Positions 19,683-27,443 of a stretch of DNA of 64,000 nucleotides are shown here, piece after piece. The DNA comes from Streptomyces sp. PH10-H1 (GTDB lineage Bacteria; Actinomycetota; Actinomycetes; Streptomycetales; Streptomycetaceae), in assembly GCF_030063355.1 (NCBI RefSeq), contig NZ_JASISZ010000018.1, forward strand, positions 38,956 to 102,955, given 5' to 3'. The position numbers and the translations under genes are program-made. The notes below the pieces were generated by a model that was not told the origin of the DNA, searched no databases, and saw only the letters and a list, made by a program, of their open reading frames with translations. Positions within the stretch are counted from its first letter, which is position 1; the number at the start of each line of letters is the position of its first letter.

Positions 19683-20967
19683 TGCCCGCGCCCTCATTGA
19701 GATGGGTGCCGAAGCGGTTCGTCGGCTCGCTCGTCGCGGTTACTCCCTGGACCTGTCCCGGCTGGAAGACCTCCAGTCGCGGCGCAACCAGAGCATCCGC
19801 TCAGCCGACGAGCTGCGGGCGGAGGCCAAGCGGGTAGCAAGCGAAGTCCAGCAGACGGCCAAGCAGGGCGGCGACATCGCCAAGCTGAAGGAGCGCGCCC
19901 GCGAGCTGAAGGACCAGGTCCGCGAGATTGAGGCCGGCCAGGAGCAGAGCCAGGAAGAGCTCCGCGATCTGCTGCTCAGCATCCCGAACCTGCCCGACGA
20001 CTCGGCCCCGGACGGCGACTCTGACGAGTTCGCGGTCGAGGTCCGGCGCGTCGGCACCCCGCCGTCCTTCCTCTTCGAGCCGAAGGACCACGTCGACCTC
20101 GGTGAGAGCACCGGCATCCTCGACTTCGGCCGGGCGACGAAGCTGTCGGGCCCTCGGTTCGTGGTCTCCCGCGGTGCGGGCGCCGCCCTTGAACGGGCAC
20201 TGGCGACCCTCTTCCTCGACATCCACACCCGCCGCCACGGATACGTCGAGCACGCGGTCCCCTACCTGGTCACGCGTAAGACGATGACCGGCACCGGGCA
20301 GCTGCCGAAGTTCGAGGAGGACCTGTTCAAGACCGGCATGGCCGACCGCGAACTGTTCCTGATCCCGACGGCCGAAGTACCGCTGACCAATCTCTACGCC
20401 GACGAGATCATCCCCCCGGCCGAGCTGCCCATGGCCCTCACCGCGCACACGCCGTGCTTCCGCTCCGAGGCTGGCTCCTACGGCCGTGACACCCGGGGCC
20501 TCATCCGGCAGCACCAGTTCGCCAAGGTCGAGATCGTCCGGATGGTCGACCCCGCGGACGCCGACGCCACGCTGGACACGATGGTCGGCCACGCCGAGGC
20601 GTGCCTGAAGGAGCTCGGCCTCGCGTACCGCGTCGTCAAGCTGGCCGCAGGCGACATCGGCTTCTCCGCCCAGCTCACGTACGACATCGAGGTCTGGATT
20701 CCCAGCCAGAACACCTACCGGGAGATCTCCTCGATCTCGAACTTCGGCACCTTCCAGGCCCGCCGCGCGAACATCCGCACCCGAGGCGAGGACGGCAAGC
20801 CCAAGCTCGTCGCCACGCTCAATGGCTCCGGTCTCCCCATCGGCCGCACCGTGGCCGCGCTCCTCGAACAGTGCCAGCAGCAGGACGGCTCCCTCGTCCT
20901 TCCCGAATCGCTCTTCCCGTACCTCGGCTTCCGCCGTATCTCGGCGGACGGAACACCGGAGGCATAA
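19675..20967 (+). CDS. serS: Seryl-tRNA synthetase, accessory paralogue
   Basis: This is a 430-residue class II synthetase with the full SerRS layout. The N-terminal antiparallel coiled coil (about 20-110) is followed by a catalytic core with motif 2 FRSEAGSYGRDTRG and motif 3 NGSGLPIGRTVAALLE. The active-site block reads EISSISNFGTFQARR where housekeeping enzymes commonly have EISSCSNFEDFQARR, a departure near the serine pocket. Its position inside an accessory operon makes it a second copy rather than the housekeeping gene. SerRS paralogues are known as self-resistance enzymes (albomycin) or as suppliers of seryl-tRNA for biosynthesis (valanimycin). Either would fit. AAGGA lies about nine bases before ATG 19675. 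Confidence 0.85.
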   Translation: MHDARALIEMGAEAVRRLARRGYSLDLSRLEDLQSRRNQSIRSADELRAEAKRVASEVQQTAKQGGDIAKLKERARELKDQVREIEAGQEQSQEELRDLLLSIPNLPDDSAPDGDSDEFAVEVRRVGTPPSFLFEPKDHVDLGESTGILDFGRATKLSGPRFVVSRGAGAALERALATLFLDIHTRRHGYVEHAVPYLVTRKTMTGTGQLPKFEEDLFKTGMADRELFLIPTAEVPLTNLYADEIIPPAELPMALTAHTPCFRSEAGSYGRDTRGLIRQHQFAKVEIVRMVDPADADATLDTMVGHAEACLKELGLAYRVVKLAAGDIGFSAQLTYDIEVWIPSQNTYREISSISNFGTFQARRANIRTRGEDGKPKLVATLNGSGLPIGRTVAALLEQCQQQDGSLVLPESLFPYLGFRRISADGTPEA

Positions 20968-20968
20968 C

Positions 20969-21991
20969 GTGCTCGTCGGCGTCTGCGACTTCCCTGGTAG
21001 CTACGCCTTTCCACCCGCCGGGTACGGCGGGATCGAACGATGGCTGTGGGCGGTCGCCGTAGGCGCCCGTGCCGCAGGCGCCGACGTACACCTTCTGGGG
21101 CCGGGCTGGCTCGCGGACCTGGAGCCCGACTGGGTCCGTAAGCCGGATCGCCTGGAAGACATCACCGCCGGATCACTCGCCGAGCGCGCGCTGCGGAGTG
21201 CCGGATACGACCTCCTGGTCGTGGGGCACGAGTACCCCTCGCTGCCCGCCTGGACCCGCACTTGGAACGCGCTGGAATGCGACGTCGCCACGTTCCAGCA
21301 CTCACCCGTCTTCCAGCACACCAGCACCGCCTTCGACGGAGCGCGGTCACGCCTCTACTGCTACTCGCCCGAGATGATCGAGCGGTACGCGGACCACCAG
21401 CCTGTGCCTGAACTCGCTGTCCACCTCGGCCTGGACGAGGACGAACCTCCGGCTGTTGCCGGCAGCGACCTCGTGTGGCTCGGCCGCATAGACGAGGAGA
21501 AGGCCCCGCACATCGCCGTCCGCGCCGCCCAGATGCTCGGCCGCCGAATACAGATCGTCGGACCCGTCTTCGATGAGGCGTACGTGCGACACCACGAGCG
21601 CCTCTTCAGCGCGAGCCACGTGAAATGGGTGGGCGAGCTCGGCGGCCCCGCCAAGACCGCCGCTATCCGCGATGCCTCCGCCTTCGTCTACACCTACGCC
21701 CGTACGTACGTGGAGGCTGGCGCCGCAGTCTTCGGCGAGTCCCTCCGCGCCGGCACTCCCATGGCCGCGCTCACGTGGCGCGGGGGAACATGCGCTGAGG
21801 CGGCCCTGTGCGATCAGACCGGGGCGATCACGGTGGGCGACCCCGACCTGGACGACGAGACGGCCGCAGGACTTCTGGCCCGGGCGATCGAAGAAGCCGA
21901 GGACCTTGACCACACGCAGGTCCAGGAGATTGGGATGCAACGCTTCGATCCAGCCCGCCACTTCACGGCGATGTCGACACGGCCATGCTGA
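20969..21991 (+). CDS. GT4-type glycosyltransferase
   Basis: This 340-residue GT-B protein starts with MLVGVCDFPGSYAFPPAGYG, the N-terminal substrate loop seen in GT4 enzymes (PPxGYGGIE). The donor-binding half carries LVWLGRIDEEKAPHIAVRAA and a VEAGAAVFGESLRAGTPMAA block, equivalent to the E-x7-E region. It would transfer a sugar from a nucleotide-sugar donor; the acceptor is unknown. GTG 20969 has GGAGG seven bases upstream and follows the SerRS stop by one base. Its 3' end overlaps the following gene by seven bases. Together with the kinases it suggests a glycosylated small molecule. Confidence 0.8.
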   Translation: MLVGVCDFPGSYAFPPAGYGGIERWLWAVAVGARAAGADVHLLGPGWLADLEPDWVRKPDRLEDITAGSLAERALRSAGYDLLVVGHEYPSLPAWTRTWNALECDVATFQHSPVFQHTSTAFDGARSRLYCYSPEMIERYADHQPVPELAVHLGLDEDEPPAVAGSDLVWLGRIDEEKAPHIAVRAAQMLGRRIQIVGPVFDEAYVRHHERLFSASHVKWVGELGGPAKTAAIRDASAFVYTYARTYVEAGAAVFGESLRAGTPMAALTWRGGTCAEAALCDQTGAITVGDPDLDDETAAGLLARAIEEAEDLDHTQVQEIGMQRFDPARHFTAMSTRPC

Positions 21992-22992
21992 CGGACGGGG
22001 CTCGGGAACACGCGCTCGGGGAGTCATCCGCACGGGAGGACCGCTTACCTGCCGTGCTGCGACAAGTGTTCGGCCCGCAATGGGTGTTCACTTCTTCTGC
22101 CGGTCGGATCAGGATCGAGCACGCACACAGAGGCTCTCCGTACTGCCCGCCTCGCCGCACCCCGTCGTGGGAGGAGCTCCTGGCGGTGCTGAAGGCGGGC
22201 TTCGCGGCGCAGGGCGTCCCGCAGGCCGCCTGTCTGCCCCTTCGATGGGGCCGGGAGACCGAGCTGACGATCTCGGCTGTCCAAGCCCTTGACCCCCTCC
22301 TCAAGGACGGTCGCCCACTGACGTACCGCAGCGGCTTCCTGCCCCAGCCTGTCGTCCGCTTCACCGGGCGGCGTGACGCATCAGGTGACCTCCAGGACGG
22401 GTTTCTGACCTCGTTCGTCAACGTCTCCCGAGTCCAGCCGATCCAGTGCCTGGACGAGTTTGGGACGATCTTGGACGGCTGGCTCAGCGTGCTCTCCCGC
22501 TTGGGTTTCCACGCGCGCCACATCAGCGTTCACGGCAAGCTCTCGACCTGGCGGCGCCGCCAAGTCGTAGGCATCACTCTTCGCTTCGACCACCTCGACC
22601 TGCCTCTCGGCGACATCGTTCTCCTGTGGAACGCCGACAACCCCGAGCGAATGGCGGTAGACCTCGGCACCGGGCTGGAACGCCTGGCCTGGGCACGGAC
22701 GCGGCTTGAGTGGTGGGATCTCGTCTTCGGTAGGTTCGCGTCCCTCGTGCCACGGGCGACACTCGATGCCGTCCGCACGGCCACCCTTCTCCTCGCGCAC
22801 GGCGTCAGCCCTGCCGCGCGAGGGGCCGGCGGCATCACTCGCCGGGTCATCGGAGCGATCGACCCTGATGTGGCGAGGCTGGGCGTCAGCTCCCTGGTGC
22901 GTGCGTCCTACCGCTATTGGCGCCTTTTCGGCGAGCCGAATGTTCCCTGGCCGGCGGTGACCATGGCGATCGAGGAGGAGCTGGACAGCTGA
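21985..22992 (+). CDS. Free-standing alanyl-tRNA-synthetase-like catalytic core
   Basis: This 335-residue protein shows the C-terminal half of an AlaRS-type class II core. DIVLLWN is followed by PERMAVDLGTGLERLAWA, matching the AlaRS motif 3 (VDTGMGLER). LLLAHGVSPAARGAGGITRRVIGA then matches the AlaRS helical region (ADGVxPSNEGRGYVLRRIIRRA). There is no editing or C-Ala domain and no obvious tRNA-binding extension. It may be an aminoacyl-adenylate former or a tRNA-independent ligase. It overlaps the glycosyltransferase stop and is the last gene of the run. The similarity is remote, so AlaRS-like is a fold call, not proof of alanine specificity. Confidence 0.6.
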   Translation: MLTDGAREHALGESSAREDRLPAVLRQVFGPQWVFTSSAGRIRIEHAHRGSPYCPPRRTPSWEELLAVLKAGFAAQGVPQAACLPLRWGRETELTISAVQALDPLLKDGRPLTYRSGFLPQPVVRFTGRRDASGDLQDGFLTSFVNVSRVQPIQCLDEFGTILDGWLSVLSRLGFHARHISVHGKLSTWRRRQVVGITLRFDHLDLPLGDIVLLWNADNPERMAVDLGTGLERLAWARTRLEWWDLVFGRFASLVPRATLDAVRTATLLLAHGVSPAARGAGGITRRVIGAIDPDVARLGVSSLVRASYRYWRLFGEPNVPWPAVTMAIEEELDS

Positions 22993-23295
22993 AGAGAATT
23001 CCGAAATGAAGTGAGCCGCCTGCCAGGGCGGCCCTGTTGTAGCTCTCGTGTCTCATGCCGGGGTCTGTCTGCAGTTTCGTATATCCACGGCAGGTGCGTG
23101 AACGCGGCACGACTGCCGCTCTCGGAGCGGTATCGAACCACCTCTGAATAGCCATCGACTGCCGAGCTCTCCGGAAGCGATGAGTTCGCTGGAGGCAGAC
23201 AAGGAAGAGCGCAGAAAGACTGGCCACATGGGGTAAGGGATGTCAAGGTAAACGACCTCCCAGAGATTTTCAGGCCGCCTTAGCTCGCTGCGTCG
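22993..23295. other. Intergenic region after the accessory operon
   Basis: Right after the last gene is a short GC hairpin (GCCGCC TGCCAG GGCGGC, near 23013-23030) that may end the operon transcript. The rest contains no credible gene. Short ORFs on the minus strand are antisense-type. Confidence 0.4.
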
Positions 23296-24144
23296 GTGGT
23301 CGATGGGCCCATTTCAATTCACATGGAGGCGTTCCTGAATCCGCATTTTCCGTTCGATCCTTCCCTCGCGACCGGCGTCCTTCCCACGTACTGGGTCGGC
23401 CCCCGACACCTGGCCGGTGACGACGGTCGTCTCTACGATGCCGTCGCGGACTACCTCGCCGGCTTCGGCTGGACGAGCCTGACAGCCGTTCGAGGGCGGC
23501 GTGAGCTCGATAAACCGCTGGAGGACCTTCAGGTGCTGCGCAGCACGGTCCTGCACATCAGTCCCGACGCTCTTCGGTGGGCGCAGTGGGTGTTGCCGGA
23601 CGAGCCGTTCTACCTCGGTGGGCTGCCGATCGCGTGGCAGGTCTCTGCCCGCTCGGACGCGAGCAGTCCTCTCGCGGACTGGTCCGCCTACTTCACCCGT
23701 GAAGTCCCGGGTGAAGTCATCGCCGCCTTTCTCCAGGCACTTGACGCATGCGGCCAGCCTTCTGCTGCGTCCGCCGGACCCCGGGTGGTCCTCGATGCGG
23801 TCACCGCGCACGGTTGGTTCCGCGACGCAGAACAGCCCCAGACGGCGGCAATGCACCCCACCTTCACCGCTCGCATCAGTCTCGGCGAGGTGCCGCCCTT
23901 GATCCAGGACGCCGACCCCCGGGCTCTGATAGCCGAGGCGGAGGATGAGGGGGCGAGGGGCTGGCAGGCGTGGGCTGAGCCGGCCATGGGGGCCCCATGT
24001 CTGTGGGCTGCGTCGTTCAGTGCCAGCGTGCCCCACAGCCTGGTCGCCGCGTTCGCCTCCTCGCTCAGCTCCACCACACCGGTACTGCGCCGAGTGCTGC
24101 CGGAGAGCACGCGGGATCACCTACTACGGGCCCCTGCGAGCTGA
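23296..24144 (+). CDS. DUF317 domain protein
   Basis: This 282-residue protein has the Streptomyces-typical DUF317 signature (YWVGPRHLAGDDGRLYDAV, GWTSLT, ALRWAQWVLP) repeated in diverged form in its second half (GWFRDAEQP, HPTFTARISLGEVPPLI). The function of the family is unknown to me; members are frequent in Streptomyces mobile and accessory regions. The start is uncertain: GTG 23296 or ATG 23323 (MEAFLNPHF), neither with a good ribosome site. A strong terminator follows directly. It stands alone between the biosynthesis-like operon and the mobilisation element. Confidence 0.7.
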   Translation: MVDGPISIHMEAFLNPHFPFDPSLATGVLPTYWVGPRHLAGDDGRLYDAVADYLAGFGWTSLTAVRGRRELDKPLEDLQVLRSTVLHISPDALRWAQWVLPDEPFYLGGLPIAWQVSARSDASSPLADWSAYFTREVPGEVIAAFLQALDACGQPSAASAGPRVVLDAVTAHGWFRDAEQPQTAAMHPTFTARISLGEVPPLIQDADPRALIAEAEDEGARGWQAWAEPAMGAPCLWAASFSASVPHSLVAAFASSLSSTTPVLRRVLPESTRDHLLRAPAS

Positions 24145-24160
24145 CCGTGCCCCACGCCGG

Positions 24161-24194
24161 GAAGCCGGGCCTCTCGCATGGGAGGCCCGGCTTC
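24161..24194 (+). terminator. Hairpin terminator after DUF317 gene
   Basis: There is a perfect 13-bp stem: GAAGCCGGGCCTC at 24161-24173 pairs with 24182-24194 across an 8-base loop. It lies 17 bases beyond the DUF317 stop. There is no long T-run, as is usual in Streptomyces. Confidence 0.75.
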
Positions 24195-24390
24195 GTGCTG
24201 CTCGTGCAGCTCCGGTGTGTAGCGGACTTGTGGTTGCCCGAGCGGGAGCGGGCTAGTTGCTGTATCCAGCCTGTTGGCAGCGCTGGGAGATGGCGTCTAT
24301 TTGATCTTTCCTGGCGCCGATCGCCGGGACCGGGAACGTCTCTGGCCCCGGTCACTCCATCGTTGGGTCAATATGTGACGCGGGCCTTCG

Positions 24391-24771
24391 CTAAAAGGTG
24401 TAGGGGGTGAAGGGACGCACCGGTTCCATCTGGAGGGCGAGCAAGCGATCGAACTCGACCCGTTCGTCCTGGCTCATCAGCTCGACGGCGTTGCCCAAGG
24501 TCTTCTTAGCGAGCTGGTTCATGAACGGAGCGAGGAACCGGTTCATGACTTCTGGGGCGTCGTACACTCCCCGCTTATACTCCATGTAGCGCTCGAACTG
24601 CGCATGGAACTCGAAGAATTCTTCGCGGTTTGCGTGGAGGGCGGTGGTCTGTTCCTCGTTGCTGAACGGTCGCCCGTCGCTGTGGGACCAGGTACGGGTG
24701 TCCTTTCGGTACGTGAAGTCCGAGTCGCAGAGAAGGGCGACGACGGAGGGGTTGACTTCCAGTTCGGTCAT
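24391..24771 (-). CDS. Hypothetical protein
   Basis: This 126-residue protein is acidic and helical (MTELEVNPSVVALL, FEFHAQFERYMEYKRG, NRFLAPFMNQLAKK). I do not recognise a family. ATG 24771 is preferred to the upstream ATG 24813 because AAGGAG lies 12 bases before it and the extra 14 residues look like leader. It lies just outside the 39-bp repeat that bounds the mobilisation block and is transcribed in the same direction, so it could be the last gene of that transcript or a host gene. Confidence 0.55.
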   Translation of the reverse strand: MTELEVNPSVVALLCDSDFTYRKDTRTWSHSDGRPFSNEEQTTALHANREEFFEFHAQFERYMEYKRGVYDAPEVMNRFLAPFMNQLAKKTLGNAVELMSQDERVEFDRLLALQMEPVRPFTPYTF

Positions 24772-24827
24772 AGGGGTGTGCGGCTCCTTGTGGGATCGGT
24801 TGGGGTACATCAATCGTCTGGAGAATC

Positions 24828-24866
24828 GCCGGTTGGGCTAACCGGCGATCGTCGGCTATGTTGCGC
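24828..24866 (+). repeat. 39-bp hairpin repeat, left copy
   Basis: A stem GCCGGTT/AACCGGC with a 5-base loop is followed by GCGAT, five variable bases and GCTATGTTGCGC. The same 39 bases recur inverted at 30999-31037 with 33 of 39 matching. The copy lies 14 bases past the relaxase stop. Confidence 0.8.
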
Positions 24867-24880
24867 CCGCCTCCCCGGGG

Positions 24881-26620
24881 TCAGTGCCGATGGCTGGAAC
24901 GGCTCGACGCCCTGGCGACCGGTGATGCGACGGGTGCTGCGGCCAGGGTGCCCCGGCTGCCTCGGGTGGGTCTGACCTGCGGGTTTTCGGGTGCGGCGGG
25001 CAGGTGAGCGGTGGCGCGCAGGCGCCAGACGAGGACGTCGCTGATGGAGGTGGCGGTGCCGAGCTCGCGTCGTTGGGTGGCGTCGGCGAGCAGGGAGGCC
25101 GGGTCGTGTCCCGCTTGCCGGGCGTCGGCGAGGGTGGCGGCCAGAGCAGGCCAGCCGGGCTCGGCCTGGATGCGTTCGGCGAGCTCTGGCAGCACCTGAC
25201 GCAGGAGGTCGGCTTGCCGTCTCCGGATACTCGCTGCCTGACGCTGGCCTCGCCGGCGGAGGGTGGCCATGGGGTGGGCTGCGGCCGCCTGGTAGGCGGC
25301 ACGCAGGTGTTCGGCGGTTTGCTGGGCCGCGGCGGCCTGTTGGTGGTGGTGCCTCTTGGCGTGCCAGTTCGCCACGGTGATGGCGAGGAAGACGGCCATG
25401 TCGATGACCATGGCGGTGGTGGCGCCGTCCTCGCCGTGACCGAGGGCGGGGCCGCTGTGGACCAGATCGTGGGCGGCCTGGCGAAGGGCGCGGTCGTGCC
25501 CGCGTATGGCACGGATGTGGGAGCGGGCGGCCCGTTCGAACGCGGAGGCTGCTTGCCGTAGTTCGGTGCGGGTATGGGCGGCACAAGTCTGGGCGAGCGC
25601 GTCCAGGATCTCCCCTGTGGCGGCGATCTGCGCTGCTGCAATCCCGTCGTCACCGTGATCAATGATCAGCAGGGCGCGCCAGGTGGCGGCGGTGGCGCGA
25701 CGTCGGGCGAACGCGGGATGGGTTACGGGCGGAAGGGCGGGCTGCGCGGTCTCGGAGCCGCCTTCGGGGACAGCCTGCGCCTGCTGGGTCCAGCGTTCTC
25801 GGATGCGGGGCAGGGACAGGTCGGGGGCGAGGGTGGAGCCGGCGTAGAAAACCGGTTCGTTGTCCTTGTTGCGGTCACCGGGCAGTGCGACCTTGTAGCC
25901 GAGGAGGTCACCCGACGGTGCGATCCGCTTGTGGATCAGGACACCGCCGGCGGCCAGCCGGTCGAAGAACTCATCCGTGGAGGCCGCGCCGGCTGCCGCG
26001 CCGCGCACGGTCTCGCGCAGCTCCTCCCGCACAGTGCGCTCCCGCCCAGCACGTTCGGCTTTGTGGCGTTCGGCGCTGGTGGGGCGTTTGGCTGCGGTGC
26101 CGTCGCCGGGCGTGACGCGGTGCAGGCCGTAGTCGGCTTCGATGAGGCGGGCTGCGGCCTGTGCGCGTTGGCCGGAGCGGTGGTGGTCGGGGCGGCGGCC
26201 GTCCTCGCGAACGAGGGTGGCGATGATGTGGATGTGGTCGTCGGCATGACGAACAGCGGCCCACCGGCACCCGGCACTGTCTGGGCTGACGGGGTCGATG
26301 CCGGTGGCGGCCACGATGCGGCGGGCGATGTCGGCCCACTCCTCGTCGCTGAGGATGCGGTCGGTGCCCGCGGCCCGCACGGAGCAGTGCCACACGTGCT
26401 GCTCGGGCCACTGGTCTTCCCCGAGCAGATGCAGGGGCTGGTCGAGGACCCGCTGGAGGTCTTCATTCGTGGCGGAGGGGTCCCGGCCGGGGTCGGGTGC
26501 CATGCCGTCGTAGGAGGCGAGCAGGTGCGGATCGACGTGCTCCTCGCGGGTGCCCTTGCCGTAGAGGTAGTTGAGTAGCCCCCGGGTGTTGCTGCCTTGC
26601 TTGTGGATGCGAGGGATCAA
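24881..26620 (-). CDS. Relaxase of MOBP type
   Basis: This 579-residue mobilisation nuclease should nick oriT and lead plasmid DNA into a recipient. The N-terminus is typical of actinobacterial relaxases (MIPRIHKQGSNTRGLLNYL, YGKG), and the metal-binding histidine cluster is VRHADDHIHIIA. The C-terminal 300 residues are Ala/Gln/Arg-rich and helical (for instance HAKRHHHQQAAAAQQTAEH). The start is TTG 26620, overlapping the MobC stop as TTGA, so translation is coupled. No coupling protein (TraB/FtsK type) or type IV secretion gene is present in the window. The element is therefore probably mobilisable rather than self-transferring. Confidence 0.88.
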   Translation of the reverse strand: MIPRIHKQGSNTRGLLNYLYGKGTREEHVDPHLLASYDGMAPDPGRDPSATNEDLQRVLDQPLHLLGEDQWPEQHVWHCSVRAAGTDRILSDEEWADIARRIVAATGIDPVSPDSAGCRWAAVRHADDHIHIIATLVREDGRRPDHHRSGQRAQAAARLIEADYGLHRVTPGDGTAAKRPTSAERHKAERAGRERTVREELRETVRGAAAGAASTDEFFDRLAAGGVLIHKRIAPSGDLLGYKVALPGDRNKDNEPVFYAGSTLAPDLSLPRIRERWTQQAQAVPEGGSETAQPALPPVTHPAFARRRATAATWRALLIIDHGDDGIAAAQIAATGEILDALAQTCAAHTRTELRQAASAFERAARSHIRAIRGHDRALRQAAHDLVHSGPALGHGEDGATTAMVIDMAVFLAITVANWHAKRHHHQQAAAAQQTAEHLRAAYQAAAAHPMATLRRRGQRQAASIRRRQADLLRQVLPELAERIQAEPGWPALAATLADARQAGHDPASLLADATQRRELGTATSISDVLVWRLRATAHLPAAPENPQVRPTRGSRGTLAAAPVASPVARASSRSSHRH

Positions 26621-27240
26621 GCGGCCTCGCCTTTCGCGCGGGAGATGATCCGCTCAACGGCAGCCTTGGTGGCGGTGGCCGCACGGCGGACGTCAGCGAG
26701 GGTCTCCTCGACGTCGGTGGCGTCGCCGCCGGAGTTGAGGGTCTTGGCCATCTGGTTGAGGTTGCTGCCGGCCCAGCCGAGTTTGCGGCCGGTGGCGAAC
26801 AGTTCGGTGAGGACGTCGTGGTCGGCTGCGATGGCGGCGGCGGTGCGGGTCTGGTCGCGGGCGGCGGCCAGGGCGGAGTGCGCGAGGAAACCGGCGATGC
26901 TCATGCCGACGGCGTCGGCGCCGGCCTGGATGAGGGCGTGTTCGCGTTCGCTGAGGCGGACGCTCTGGGCGGGACGCTGCTTCTTGTCACGCGGACGCGA
27001 TTTCCCCCTGGCCCGGCGCTTGCGCCCGGCCGCGCCTGGCTGCGATCCGCCCTCGGTCGCAGCCTTCCCGTCCGGCGCCCCCTGGCGCTGGTCGGGCCCC
27101 GCCACCCCTGGGGCGGGGTCGAGTTCGGACGCTCCCCCGGCGGGGGAGTGTCCGAATCTCCAACTTGCTCCGTCTGAAGCTGGGGTGGGTTGTCTCTCGT
27201 TCTGGTGTTGGTCGGGGCTGGTGGTGCACGGATCCTGCAT
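26617..27240 (-). CDS. mobC: MobC-like relaxosome accessory protein
   Basis: This 207-residue protein has a basic, disordered N-terminal ~90 residues followed by a MobC domain. The domain has VRLSEREHALIQAGADAVGM, a ribbon-helix-helix-like DNA-binding start, then RKLGWAGSNLNQMAKTLNSG, the conserved MobC block. MobC proteins bind oriT and help the relaxase melt it. AGGAG lies seven bases before ATG 27240. It is co-transcribed with the relaxase. The oriT would be expected upstream of this gene, at about 27241-27440, or at the 39-bp repeats. Confidence 0.85.
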   Translation of the reverse strand: MQDPCTTSPDQHQNERQPTPASDGASWRFGHSPAGGASELDPAPGVAGPDQRQGAPDGKAATEGGSQPGAAGRKRRARGKSRPRDKKQRPAQSVRLSEREHALIQAGADAVGMSIAGFLAHSALAAARDQTRTAAAIAADHDVLTELFATGRKLGWAGSNLNQMAKTLNSGGDATDVEETLADVRRAATATKAAVERIISRAKGEAA

Positions 27241-27423
27241 GGAAGGCTCCTGATGGGAGGGGGGAATGAGCGGATCAGGCCGGCGCTTGGGCAGTAACCC
27301 CGCGTCCTGCTGGTGCGAGAGGGGGGATCGCGGGGGAGTGCTGCGCCTGGTATGGCGGCGTGAACGTGGGGCTGCGGTCAGGCGGAGTCGATGGTCCGCG
27401 GATCCCCGTGCCGTCGTTTGTGG

Positions 27424-27443
27424 CTGACCGGATATCCGGTCAG
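27424..27443. repeat. Perfect 20-bp palindrome at gene end
   Basis: CTGACCGGATATCCGGTCAG is its own reverse complement. It includes the stop codon of the membrane-protein gene (TCA at 27440-27442 read leftward). Without a loop it looks more like a dimeric protein-binding site than a terminator. It sits about 190 bases upstream of mobC. Confidence 0.7.

Noticed and set aside
25574..26578. A 334-codon open frame on the + strand within the relaxase
   Set aside because: It is antisense to the HADDHIH relaxase motif and the conserved N-terminus, and has no recognisable domain.
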